This document shows, in pieces, positions 1-7,423 of a DNA stretch of 15,235 bases. The stretch spans positions 1 through 15,235 of the forward strand of contig CAMLHD010000018.1 in NCBI GenBank assembly GCA_946479835.1, read 5' to 3'. Both the position numbers and the translations under genes were made by a program. Numbering within the stretch: the stretch's first letter is position 1; each line of letters begins with the position of its first letter. The notes under the pieces were generated by a model. The model made no database searches. It was not told the origin of the DNA and was given only the letters and a program-made list of their open reading frames with translations. The DNA comes from an uncultured Candidatus Saccharibacteria bacterium (GTDB lineage Bacteria; Patescibacteria; Saccharimonadia; Saccharimonadales; JACDBH01).

Positions 1-716
1 TCCAGCCAGACAGCGCCGCCTTCGGTCTTGCCGAACTTTACGCCGGTAGACTTGTTGACGACAAGTGGCGCGCTCCATACGTGCGCTTCCGAGCCGGCGA
101 TCCGCCGGATCAGCTCGACGCCGGCGATGGAATTACCCCATTGGTCAGCGCCGCAGAGCTGAAGCGTGGCGCCTTTTTCGCGGTGCAAGTGCAGGAAGTC
201 ATAGCCTTGAATCAAAGAATAGCTGAACTCAGCATAAGAGATGCCGGCGCCATCCTCGCTTAAGCGCTGGCTGACGAATTCCCGGCCCAGCATCTGGCGC
301 ATCGGCACATGCTTGCCGACATCGCGCAGGAACGTCAGATAGTTCATGTCCTTGAACCAGTCGTAGTTATCTACGATCTCGAAATCCTGGCCAGCAAAGA
401 CCGTCTTATATTGTTCGGCGATAGCGTTCTTGTTGTGGGCAATCTCGTCCAGGCTTAGAAGATCGCGCTCCTGCTTCTTTCCATCCGGGTCGCCGATCAT
501 GCCGGTAGCTCCCCCAACCAACAGGATGGCACGGTGGCCATGATCAATAAAATGCCGTACCATCAGGGCCGACGCCAGATTGCCGATAGTCATGGAATCG
601 GCCGACGGGTCGACGCCGAAGTAAAACGTAATCGGATCACCGTCTAAGGCGCTGTGGTCAGGGTAAGTTGTCTGGTTTACGAAACCGCGCCAGGCTAGTT
701 CTTCGGAAAGGGTCAT
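1..716 (-). CDS. tyrS: Tyrosyl-tRNA synthetase, N-terminal 238 codons (partial at window edge)
   Basis: Charges tRNA-Tyr with tyrosine in the cytoplasm (class I aminoacyl-tRNA synthetase). I translated the complement of this stretch; it is open from the ATG at 716-714 to the window edge, so the C-terminal anticodon-binding and S4-like parts are missing only because the window stops. Visible landmarks: the HIGH-type signature as TIGN (residues 43-46) within a VDPSADSMTIGNL context, the tyrosine/adenylate pocket around GISYAEFSYSLIQGYDF (158-174), GADQWGN (189-195), and the KMSKS-equivalent KFGKT (227-231) followed by EGGAVWL. The KFGKT form is common in bacterial TyrRS. There is no Shine-Dalgarno before the ATG; a TATAAT box ends 9 nt upstream, which suggests an almost leaderless message. 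It diverges from the PBP gene. Identity is secure; only the 3' end is unseen. Confidence 0.97.
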   Translation of the reverse strand, partial: MTLSEELAWRGFVNQTTYPDHSALDGDPITFYFGVDPSADSMTIGNLASALMVRHFIDHGHRAILLVGGATGMIGDPDGKKQERDLLSLDEIAHNKNAIAEQYKTVFAGQDFEIVDNYDWFKDMNYLTFLRDVGKHVPMRQMLGREFVSQRLSEDGAGISYAEFSYSLIQGYDFLHLHREKGATLQLCGADQWGNSIAGVELIRRIAGSEAHVWSAPLVVNKSTGVKFGKTEGGAVWL

Positions 717-725
717 TTACGGCGT

Positions 726-731
726 ATTATA
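726..731 (-). promoter_or_regulatory. Consensus -10 box for tyrS
   Basis: On the minus strand this reads TATAAT, a perfect sigma-70-type -10 hexamer. Standard spacing would put transcription start near 719, only 3 nt before the tyrS ATG at 716, leaving no room for a ribosome binding site. No good -35 hexamer is seen 16-18 nt upstream; that position lies in the inverted repeat 742-782. Confidence 0.55.
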
Positions 732-741
732 TAGCTTCACG

Positions 742-782
742 CCAAGAAAATCTCTGTTTTTTTAAAGATCTGATTTTCTTGG
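742..782. repeat. 11 bp perfect inverted repeat in the tyrS-PBP divergent intergenic region
   Basis: CCAAGAAAATC at 742-752 is matched exactly by its reverse complement GATTTTCTTGG at 772-782, with a 19 nt AT-rich spacer containing seven consecutive T. It sits just upstream of the tyrS -10 box, overlapping the expected -35 region, and about 70 bp upstream of the PBP -10. No T-run follows either arm, and there is no gene end to terminate here, so an operator is more likely than a terminator. The regulator is unknown. The rest of the intergenic region (717-893) holds the two promoters and an 8 bp palindrome GTTATAAC at 812-819. Confidence 0.6.
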
Positions 783-851
783 GTTCGGCATATGACCTCG
801 TTAAACACTCGGTTATAACGTATCTTTTAGGTGGTTGAAATTAAGCGCTTT

Positions 852-860
852 TGCTATACT
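852..860 (+). promoter_or_regulatory. Extended -10 promoter of the PBP gene
   Basis: TGCTATACT matches the extended -10 pattern TGnTATAAT with one mismatch. Start of transcription would be near 867. A purine-rich AAGGAG at 875-880 then lies within a ~27 nt leader, 13 nt before the ATG at 894, a slightly long but usable spacing. A TTGAAA at 835-840 is only 14 nt upstream, too close for an ordinary -35, so the TG extension probably carries recognition. Confidence 0.5.
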
Positions 861-893
861 GTTTGGTGAGCTATAAGGAGTAATTAGTTATCC

Positions 894-3800
894 ATGGCAT
901 TCAACAAGCCTTCTATGTCTTTTAAGGCCCCTAAAAGGCCGCGCAACAACGTTCACGTGACAAAAAGCGGCAAAACCATCAAACTGCACACCTCTTTAAC
1001 CGACAGGATAAAAGCCAGCCGGGATCAAAAAGCGCTGAGAAAGGCCGAGCGCCTGAAAGGCATGCCTAAAAGCCGCGTTCGTCGGTTCTTTTACCGCATG
1101 CATCCTAAACGCCTGGCCGCTTTTTGGTTTTCCAAAGAGGGCGGCATCATGGCCCTCAAGATTACCGGCATCGGCATCATCGTCTGTTTCGTACTGCTGA
1201 TCGGCCTGTTCGCATATTTCCGCAAGGATCTGCCTAACCTGCGCGATATCTCCGGCAACAACATCGGCGGTTCTATCCGCTACTACGACCGCACCGGCCA
1301 GACTTTGCTTTGGGAGGATTACGACGCCGTCAAACGCATCCCCGTCCAGGGCGACCAGATCTCTAACTATTTAAAGCAGGCTACTATCGCCGTGGAAGAC
1401 CGAGACTTTTATAAGCACGGCGGCTTCGATACCCGCGGCATAATGCGCGCCGCTTGGGCCAACTTTACCGGCGGTACCACCGCCCAAGGTGGCTCGACCA
1501 TCACACAGCAGCTGGTCAAGCTTAGCCAGGACTGGAGCACCGACCGCTCCTACACCCGCAAGATCAAAGAGCTGATATTGTCAGTCGAGCTGGAACGCAG
1601 CTATACCAAGGAAGAAATCCTAACCGGTTATTTGAATACCGCGCCTTACGGCAACATCCAGTATGGTGCTGAAGTCGCAGCCCAGGATTATTTCCATAAA
1701 TCGGCCAAAGACCTGACACTGGCCGAGTCGGTATTCCTGGCCGCCATTCCGCAATCTCCTAGCTTCTACTCTCCTTATGGCGCATATTTTAATGAAAAGA
1801 ATTCCAATGATACGCTGGGCCGTGACGCCGTGGTTTACCGCATGCATTACACACTGGATATCATGCACGAGATGGGCTTCATTACTGCCGAGGAACGCGA
1901 TGCGACCAAGCAGGTAGATGTATTGTCGACCGTAAAGCAGCCGGAAAATAAATACACCGGCATCCAGGCGCCGCACTTCGTACTGACCGCCAAAGAGCAG
2001 TTGGAGCAAGAATACGGTGCAGAAACCGCCAACCGTTCGGGCTGGAAAGTAACAACCACGCTGGATTTGAATTTGCAGAAGATAGCCGAAGAAGAGGTCC
2101 AAAAAGGCATAGCTCAGGTCGTCCGCCAGGGCGGCAACGTGGCTGCTCTGACAAGCGAAGATGTTGAGACCGGCCAGATTGTGGCCATGGTCGGCGGACC
2201 GGACTTCAATAACCCCACCTACGGCCAGAACAACTATGCCCGTGAGCCCTTGCCGCCAGGATCTTCATTCAAGCCCTATGATTACGCCGCATTGATAGAA
2301 CATCAGAACCAGTACGGCGCCGGCACCGTACTTTACGACACCCAAGCGCCGCTGCCCGGTTATCCGTGTACGAACAAGGCCCGGCCGAAAGACGGCGGCA
2401 ACTGCCTAATGGACTACGACTTCCGCTTCCCCGGTCCGGTAACTATCCGCTACGCTTTGGGCGGTTCGCGCAACGTCCCGGCCGTCAAGGCTATGCTGAT
2501 TACCGGCGTCGACAAGACCATTGAGACAGCGGAAGCCTTGATGAACGCCAGCAACCCGAACAGCTACGGCTATAACTGCTACTCACCGGGCGTGACCGAT
2601 TTCTCCTTAGAAAACGAAGAGCAATGCTACGCCTCATCGGCCATCGGCGACGGCGCTTACTTAAAAATGGACGAGCACGTCCATGGATTGGCTACACTAG
2701 GACGCAACGGTCTGAGCCTACCGCGCACCTATATCCTTAAGATCGAGGGCGCCAGCGGCGACACCATTGACGAATGGAAGCTGGAAGGCGGCACCCAAGC
2801 CGTCCGGCCCGATACCGCTTATATCATTTCCGACATGCTGGCCGATCCGCGTGCCAGCTATTTCTCGCGCAAGATCCACTCTCATAACGGCTGGCGGTTC
2901 GCCATCAAGACCGGTACCACCAACGACGCCAAAGACGGTTGGCTGACCGGCTATTCCTCCAAGTACGCCACGGCCGTCTGGGTGGGTTATTACAACCGCA
3001 CGAAGGAGATGAGCGGCTTCATGGAAAATATGACCAGACCGATCTGGCTCGGCTATATGCAACGGGCGCACGACGGGCAGCAGCCGAAGGACTTTACCAA
3101 GCCTTCCGGCGTCCAGACTTCGCCGGCTTATGTAGTGACGGCGCATGTGGGTACTGGCTCGCAGGAACCAAGCCCCAGCCAGGATCTTTACCCCTCTTGG
3201 TATCAGAAGAAGACCAGCTCAAACGAGAAGCGTGTCATCGATGTCGTGTCCAACAAGCTGGCCACCGAATGCACGCCTGATCTGGCCCGTAAAGAAATCA
3301 CCGGCGGCTCAGCCGAAAACTTCTCCGGCGATACGTTCGTGGGCGGCGGCAACTCGGAAGAAACGGACGATGTCCATAAATGCACCGATGCACGGCCGAA
3401 TGTCTCGGTCAGTGTTTCCGGCAGTAATGGCAGCTATACGTTCAGGGCCACAGTATCGCCAGGAACGCACCCGCTCAACAGCCCGGAGCGTCCAGGCGTC
3501 GTCAATTTCAAGGTTGACGGACAGACAATCAGCGGCGGCTCGGTCAGCATCGCTCAAGCTGAAGCCGGCGTTACCTACACCCCAACGGAAGACGGCAACG
3601 CTTCAGTTACGGCTGAGGTGATCGACAGCGTGCTCTACAACTCAACCTCTAACCCAGTGAATAACAACTTTGACGCCAGTGATCCGCTGACTTTGAATGT
3701 AACTACGCCAGGAAGTTTCACCAGATTCACCTGGAACGGCCACACCGGCGTAGTAACTATCCGCCGCCGAGACAACAGCGCCATCCTTTGCTCCAGCAGC

Positions 3801-3905
3801 GGCAACAACTGCCAGGTCCTGCACAGCCAAGCACCTACCGGCATGGTTGTTTATGCCCGCGACACCACCGGCAAACAATCCAGCGACGAAACCGTCGGCA
3901 GCTAG
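894..3905 (+). CDS. Class A penicillin-binding protein (glycosyltransferase/transpeptidase) with cysteine-rich C-terminal extension
   Basis: Bifunctional peptidoglycan synthase of 1003 residues. It polymerises lipid II and cross-links stem peptides outside the membrane. In order: a basic cytoplasmic tail (1-85) rich in Lys/Arg; one membrane span (about 90-109); a GT51 domain with catalytic Glu168 in VEDRDF, the GGSTITQQLVK segment and the RKIKELILSVELER segment; then a transpeptidase domain with nucleophile Ser457 in the SSFK tetrad (457-460), SRN (525-527) and KTG (672-674). After about residue 745 comes a ~260-residue tail with no PASTA repeats; part of it (about 835-945) looks like an Ig-like beta domain, and it ends in a small domain with a Cys966/Cys973 pair. 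Extra paired cysteines (492/504, 562/578, 793/830) suggest disulfides. The stop abuts the radA stop with no gap. PBP1A-type is the best fit; I leave the symbol empty because pbp1A, ponA and mrcA are not distinguishable here. Confidence 0.95.
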   Translation: MAFNKPSMSFKAPKRPRNNVHVTKSGKTIKLHTSLTDRIKASRDQKALRKAERLKGMPKSRVRRFFYRMHPKRLAAFWFSKEGGIMALKITGIGIIVCFVLLIGLFAYFRKDLPNLRDISGNNIGGSIRYYDRTGQTLLWEDYDAVKRIPVQGDQISNYLKQATIAVEDRDFYKHGGFDTRGIMRAAWANFTGGTTAQGGSTITQQLVKLSQDWSTDRSYTRKIKELILSVELERSYTKEEILTGYLNTAPYGNIQYGAEVAAQDYFHKSAKDLTLAESVFLAAIPQSPSFYSPYGAYFNEKNSNDTLGRDAVVYRMHYTLDIMHEMGFITAEERDATKQVDVLSTVKQPENKYTGIQAPHFVLTAKEQLEQEYGAETANRSGWKVTTTLDLNLQKIAEEEVQKGIAQVVRQGGNVAALTSEDVETGQIVAMVGGPDFNNPTYGQNNYAREPLPPGSSFKPYDYAALIEHQNQYGAGTVLYDTQAPLPGYPCTNKARPKDGGNCLMDYDFRFPGPVTIRYALGGSRNVPAVKAMLITGVDKTIETAEALMNASNPNSYGYNCYSPGVTDFSLENEEQCYASSAIGDGAYLKMDEHVHGLATLGRNGLSLPRTYILKIEGASGDTIDEWKLEGGTQAVRPDTAYIISDMLADPRASYFSRKIHSHNGWRFAIKTGTTNDAKDGWLTGYSSKYATAVWVGYYNRTKEMSGFMENMTRPIWLGYMQRAHDGQQPKDFTKPSGVQTSPAYVVTAHVGTGSQEPSPSQDLYPSWYQKKTSSNEKRVIDVVSNKLATECTPDLARKEITGGSAENFSGDTFVGGGNSEETDDVHKCTDARPNVSVSVSGSNGSYTFRATVSPGTHPLNSPERPGVVNFKVDGQTISGGSVSIAQAEAGVTYTPTEDGNASVTAEVIDSVLYNSTSNPVNNNFDASDPLTLNVTTPGSFTRFTWNGHTGVVTIRRRDNSAILCSSSGNNCQVLHSQAPTGMVVYARDTTGKQSSDETVGS

Positions 3906-5249
3906 TTATTTGCTTAAGAACTGGTTTAGCGCGCTTCTGATATCGCCTACTTCATAAACCTGCGATGTTTTCTTAGCGGCGCTTTTTTTGGGCACGATTG
4001 CTTTGCTGAAACCCAGCTTCTTGGCTTCGGCCAGTCTTTTTTCGGCGAACGGTACGCGCCGGACTTCGCCTGATAAACCGACTTCGCCGAATACCACCGC
4101 ATCTTCTTTTAGCTGCATGCCTCTTGCGGCCGAAGCTATCGCCATGCATACGGCCAGGTCGGCCGCCGGTTCCGTGACTTTCAGCCCGCCGACGATATTC
4201 ACATAAACATCCTTGTCGCCTAAATTGAGCTTGGTGCGGCGCTCCAGCATAGCTATCAGCAGATTGACGCGGTTCAGATCGATGCCGCTGGCAGTACGTT
4301 TCGGGTAGCCGTAGGACGACGGGTTAACTAGCGCCTGTACTTCCACCAATATCGGCCTGACGCCCTCGAGCGTAGCCAATACCACCGAACCGTCACTGAC
4401 CTGGCGCTCTTCCAAAAGCGCTGCCGACGGGTTTTCTACCGGCATCAAACCCTGGTCTTTCATTTCGAAGATGGCCGATTCGTTGGTGGAGCCAAAACGA
4501 TTTTTGATACTTCGTAAAATTTTGAAACCGCCATAGCGGTCGCCTTCCAGCTGTAGCACTGTATCTACCACGTGCTCCAGAACTTTCGGTCCGGCAATCG
4601 AGCCCTCTTTGGTAACATGCCCGACCAGCATCAAGGCGGTCTGCGTAGTCTTGGCGGATTGCATCAGCATTTGGGCGCTGTTGGTAATCTGCGAGACCGA
4701 ACCGGCGGCCGAAGCCACAGCCGCGGCACTGACGGTCTGGATGGAGTCTACGATAACCAGCTGGTGTTCCGAGCTGGCAATGGTAGCAGCAATGTCGTCG
4801 GCCGATGTGCTGGCAGCCAGCTTAAGCCGCTCATGGTTGACGCCTAAGCGCTCGGCTCTTAATGAAACCTGCTGCACAGATTCTTCGCCGCTGACATAAA
4901 GCACGTCCGAGTGCTTGGCGACTTCATAGGCTATCTGGAGCAGCAGCGTGCTTTTGCCGATGCCGGGCTGGCCGGCCAGAAGCGTTACGCTGCCGGGCAC
5001 AAATCCGCCGCCTAAAGTATCATCTACCGATTTGATGCCGGCCTTCAGCCGGCTGATCGATTTGGCTTTGGTAATTTCTTTAAGATTCTGAACTTCGAGC
5101 TTACGGCCGCCGGGTGCGCTTAAGGACACCGCGTCCAGCTGTTCGGTGATAGTGTTCCATTCGCCGCAATTAGAGCACCGTCCCATCCAACTAGAATGGA
5201 TGGCGCCGCAATTCTGGCATACATATCTGACACTTCCCTTCTTTGCCAT
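3906..5249 (-). CDS. radA: DNA repair protein RadA
   Basis: RecA-like helicase/branch-migration factor of homologous recombination; 447 residues, the usual length. Domains in order: an N-terminal C4 zinc finger (Cys11, Cys14, Cys25, Cys28); a RecA-type ATPase with Walker A GQPGIGKST (93-101, Lys99) and Walker B-like LVIVDS (164-169); the RadA-specific KNRFG motif (249-253); and a C-terminal Lon-protease-like domain (about 275-447) with the typical GLSGEVRRV and RLAEAKKLGF stretches. The ATG at 5249-5247 is chosen because the zinc finger begins right after it. Its stop is immediately next to that of the convergent PBP gene, with no terminator between. It is last in a minus-strand series and is preceded by the structured element at 5251-5421, which ends 1 nt before the start codon. 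The only AGGTGAT match to the 16S tail lies 14 nt upstream, buried in that element. Confidence 0.97.
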   Translation of the reverse strand: MAKKGSVRYVCQNCGAIHSSWMGRCSNCGEWNTITEQLDAVSLSAPGGRKLEVQNLKEITKAKSISRLKAGIKSVDDTLGGGFVPGSVTLLAGQPGIGKSTLLLQIAYEVAKHSDVLYVSGEESVQQVSLRAERLGVNHERLKLAASTSADDIAATIASSEHQLVIVDSIQTVSAAAVASAAGSVSQITNSAQMLMQSAKTTQTALMLVGHVTKEGSIAGPKVLEHVVDTVLQLEGDRYGGFKILRSIKNRFGSTNESAIFEMKDQGLMPVENPSAALLEERQVSDGSVVLATLEGVRPILVEVQALVNPSSYGYPKRTASGIDLNRVNLLIAMLERRTKLNLGDKDVYVNIVGGLKVTEPAADLAVCMAIASAARGMQLKEDAVVFGEVGLSGEVRRVPFAEKRLAEAKKLGFSKAIVPKKSAAKKTSQVYEVGDIRSALNQFLSK

Positions 5250-5250
5250 A

Positions 5251-5421
5251 CCACAAGTTTCGCATCACCTTGGCATGCTTGCAAGCAGAGCCTGCAACTC
5301 TGCCAAGGTTTTTGGCGCGGTGCGTCGTCAGTTATTTGCGAGTCTCACTCACCGTATTCATATACGGCTCGCTCTGATTCTCATAACTTCCTTGCCCCGC
5401 ATCCAAATGCGAAGCTTGTGG
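5251..5421. ncRNA. Candidate structured RNA element (three-way junction) upstream of radA; strand unresolved
   Basis: The gap between radA and the 326-codon gene folds almost completely on itself. P1: CCACAAGTTTCGCAT (5251-5265) pairs with ATGCGAAGCTTGTGG (5407-5421), 15 pairs with one G-U if read on the plus strand (A-C on the minus strand). P2: ACCTTGGCA (5267-5275) with TGCCAAGGT (5301-5309), plus an inner TTGCA/TGCAA. P3, a long arm: TTGG 5312-5315 with 5403-5406, GCGG 5317-5320 with 5397-5400, GC 5322-5323 with 5394-5395, AGTTAT 5330-5335 with 5383-5388, GCGAG 5338-5342 with 5368-5372, and CCGTAT 5352-5357 with 5362-5367 closing a TCAT loop. I see no clear promoter for it on either strand. 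Read on the minus strand it would be a radA leader hiding an SD-like AGGTGAT (complement of 5264-5270). I recognise no known RNA family. A non-autonomous element with inverted ends is an alternative, though no target duplication is visible. Confidence 0.55.
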
Positions 5422-5436
5422 GCTAGCCGACACCTA

Positions 5437-6417
5437 CTACTGAAAACTTACGAACCAGGGTTTCGGCTCGACCGCAAAGGTTTCGGCCGGACTGCGCACC
5501 ACCGGATCCTTCTGATAAAAATTCTTCCAACCGAAATATGTGTTGGGTGGCGGATTAGCTACAATGTGACGCCAGGTATCCAGCTTGCTGGGTTGCGAGC
5601 CCTGGCCGTCCATCTGGATGGCAAACGCCAGTTCGGTGCGCGATGTGTCGATGGCCGAGCGATCCGGCAGCATCTTCAGTTTGAACTGGTGCAGCAGGAA
5701 AAGCTTCTGTGGCAGCTGATTCTGCACCGTCAGGTCTGCCAGCCAAGCCGCAACCTGATTGACTTCGGTTGCTGATACAGAGCCCACCTGTTTCAGGTGT
5801 ACTTGGTTAGGCGCCAGCCGCCATTCGGGATCGAGAGCTAAACCGACATGCGGCTCTTTAAGCTGCCTTTCAAATAGTTTTGCCTGGTCCAAAAAGCTGC
5901 TGCGGCCCGGCTGCAGGTCCAAAACGACATACACGCCCTGCTCTTTTGCGGCCGCGATCCAGGGGTCAAAGCTTGCCGGGTCTAGCTCCTGCGAATAATT
6001 GCCATCGGCTGTAGCACCGGCCGACGCAACCGTAACGATAATTTCCAGCATCGGAACTACTTTTTCGGTGCTGTATGGCTGATATTCGGCAGCTACGGCC
6101 TTGGCGCGATCAAAAGTTGCCGCCATATCCTGCTGGCCTAAGGCGCCCAATGTCGGAAAGTTTGGCGAGCCATACAGGCCGACCAGGCGGTAAGTAGGCA
6201 GCAACGTGCGGCCGCCGAACGGCAGCTCCGGCAAAACCGGCTCGGGACTCGCATGCACCACGGCCGTTCTGGTTACCGGCATGGGCAGATTCTTCAAGCG
6301 GTTGGATTCGATAAGCAGCAAAGACAAGACAGCGGCCAGCCCCAAGATGGCGCCGGTACCGGCCGAGACCGAGAGCAGATGCTTACGCACATGCAGTGCG
6401 CTGAAACGCAGTCTCAT
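5437..6417 (-). CDS. Membrane-anchored extracytoplasmic protein of unknown function
   Basis: A 326-residue protein with a short basic N-terminus, one hydrophobic segment (about 17-37) acting as membrane anchor or uncleaved signal, then a ~260-residue extracytoplasmic domain. Conserved-looking blocks are LVGLYGSPNFPTLGALG (78-94), VPMLEIIVTVAS (121-132), GVYVVLDLQPGRSSFLDQA (161-179), HVGLALDPEWRL (190-201), LFLLHQFK (239-246), FAIQMDG (265-271) and FGWKNFY (295-301). The alternation of buried strands with acidic or aromatic ends resembles a TIM-barrel, glycosidase-like fold, and from memory similar exported proteins occur in Actinobacteria; both points are inference. No lipobox cysteine is seen: the protein has no Cys at all. 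Transcription probably starts at the extended -10 directly before the ATG. It lies 29 nt after the HELLH protein gene. No function is assigned. Confidence 0.85.
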   Translation of the reverse strand: MRLRFSALHVRKHLLSVSAGTGAILGLAAVLSLLLIESNRLKNLPMPVTRTAVVHASPEPVLPELPFGGRTLLPTYRLVGLYGSPNFPTLGALGQQDMAATFDRAKAVAAEYQPYSTEKVVPMLEIIVTVASAGATADGNYSQELDPASFDPWIAAAKEQGVYVVLDLQPGRSSFLDQAKLFERQLKEPHVGLALDPEWRLAPNQVHLKQVGSVSATEVNQVAAWLADLTVQNQLPQKLFLLHQFKLKMLPDRSAIDTSRTELAFAIQMDGQGSQPSKLDTWRHIVANPPPNTYFGWKNFYQKDPVVRSPAETFAVEPKPWFVSFQ

Positions 6418-6424
6418 TGGACCT

Positions 6425-6433
6425 ATTTTACCA
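6425..6433 (-). promoter_or_regulatory. Extended -10 box directly before the 326-codon gene
   Basis: The minus strand reads TGGTAAAAT, matching TGnTATAAT with one mismatch. Predicted transcription start is about 6418, one base before the ATG at 6417, so the message would be leaderless. It lies in the 29 bp gap after the upstream gene's stop. No -35 is evident. Confidence 0.45.
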
Positions 6434-6446
6434 GATACGCTTATTC

Positions 6447-7415
6447 TTACTGCTGCTCAGGCACGACTTCGCGCGAATCAATGGCTTCGACCAGTTCGGC
6501 TTCTTCGCTTGCTACGGCGTTGCGCTGCAGGACGATATCGTTATAAGTGGCAATCAGATCTGTCAGGGTGTCGATGTCGCGGTTGAAGCGGTTGACCTTG
6601 GCGTTATAAGACGGCACTTCGGCGTTGTAGGCTGCGGTTTGGCCGCTGTTTCTTAAATCGTTCATGCGCGCCCGCTGGCTCTTAAGCTCAGCATCGCGCG
6701 CTTGCAAGTCGGACTGTAGTCCTTCGATCTGGGCCTTCAACGAAGCCAGCTGAGCGTCAAACGCCTTGATCTGGTCGCGGCGCTCGGTAAAGGCCTGCTC
6801 GTATTGGTCTGAGTATCCGACGATTTTGAGGCGGTCGCTGAAATAGCGGCGATAGTAAGTTTCGAGTTCGGCCGGCAGATCGCGCACCTCGGTGCCTAAG
6901 ATCGAGTGAAGTTCGTTCGGCACCACGCTGGCATCCTGCTGTGTGTAAAGCTCGACGGTTTCGCGGACGCGCGGATTCGTGACATTCCCATAAGCCGCGT
7001 GCAGCAGACTGTCGATATTGCGGCGCTCGCTCTCGCTCAAGCGCTCATAGGCCGCGTGCAGCAGCTCGTGCGCGGCTGTGACTTCCTCGACGCCGCTCAG
7101 CCGTTCATCGGTTACGTCAAGCAAATAGATGCCTTCGCGGCTAACGAAGCATCCGAGCACGATGGTCTGCTCGTTCTCACGGCAGTGCTCATTAAAGGTA
7201 GATTTGTCGGCGATAAGGGGATGGTGCACGTAAAAAAGCCGCCGCGAGCTGTCTACCATAGTAGTGCGGTCGGCCAAAGCAGCGACTTCCGCCGGCGGCG
7301 TATAGCCCCGCAGCCGCAGCCAATCGCTGATTTCCTGACGGAATACCAGGCCACCCAGCAATATCAGCAACAGGCCGAGGCTGGTGATCAGGCTGAAAAG
7401 TCTCGAATTCTTCAT
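6447..7415 (-). CDS. Membrane-anchored protein with HELLH metallopeptidase-like motif and coiled coil
   Basis: A 322-residue protein of unknown function. An N-terminal hydrophobic segment (about 8-25) should anchor it, with the remainder outside. Residues 110-125 contain TAAHELLHAAYERL, in which His116-Glu117-x-x-His120 matches the HExxH zinc-binding signature of zincin peptidases. A third ligand is not certain; Glu168 in NELHSILGTE (167-176) is one candidate. Cys78 and Cys89 precede the motif and could pair. Residues about 205-310 are a long heptad-like coiled coil (QIKAFDAQLASLKAQIEGL and following). The layout of TM, small zincin-like domain and coiled coil could suit an envelope protease or a structural protein, but no substrate can be inferred. 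It lies 40 nt after clpC and 29 nt before the 326-codon gene. A TAATAT box ends 8 nt before its ATG. The gene itself is secure, the peptidase activity speculative. Confidence 0.85.
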   Translation of the reverse strand: MKNSRLFSLITSLGLLLILLGGLVFRQEISDWLRLRGYTPPAEVAALADRTTMVDSSRRLFYVHHPLIADKSTFNEHCRENEQTIVLGCFVSREGIYLLDVTDERLSGVEEVTAAHELLHAAYERLSESERRNIDSLLHAAYGNVTNPRVRETVELYTQQDASVVPNELHSILGTEVRDLPAELETYYRRYFSDRLKIVGYSDQYEQAFTERRDQIKAFDAQLASLKAQIEGLQSDLQARDAELKSQRARMNDLRNSGQTAAYNAEVPSYNAKVNRFNRDIDTLTDLIATYNDIVLQRNAVASEEAELVEAIDSREVVPEQQ

Positions 7416-7423
7416 CCTAATCT

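Noticed and set aside
3884..3897. CGACG/CGTCG hairpin at the end of the PBP gene as a terminator
   Set aside because: Only five pairs and no T-run follows; inside coding sequence.
5251..5421. 6S RNA, SRP RNA, 5S rRNA or tmRNA identity for the structured element
   Set aside because: The minus-strand layout (closing stem, long arm, side hairpin near the 3' end, ~170 nt) loosely recalls 6S RNA, but there is no large central bubble and no promoter. The SRP GGAAGCAGCC motif, the 5S core and a tmRNA CCA end are all absent. Not claimed.
5146..5775. 209-codon plus-strand open frame across the radA start and the following gap
   Set aside because: It overlaps the radA zinc finger and the 3' end of the 326-codon gene antisense; no domain, no ribosome binding site, and its middle is the structured element.
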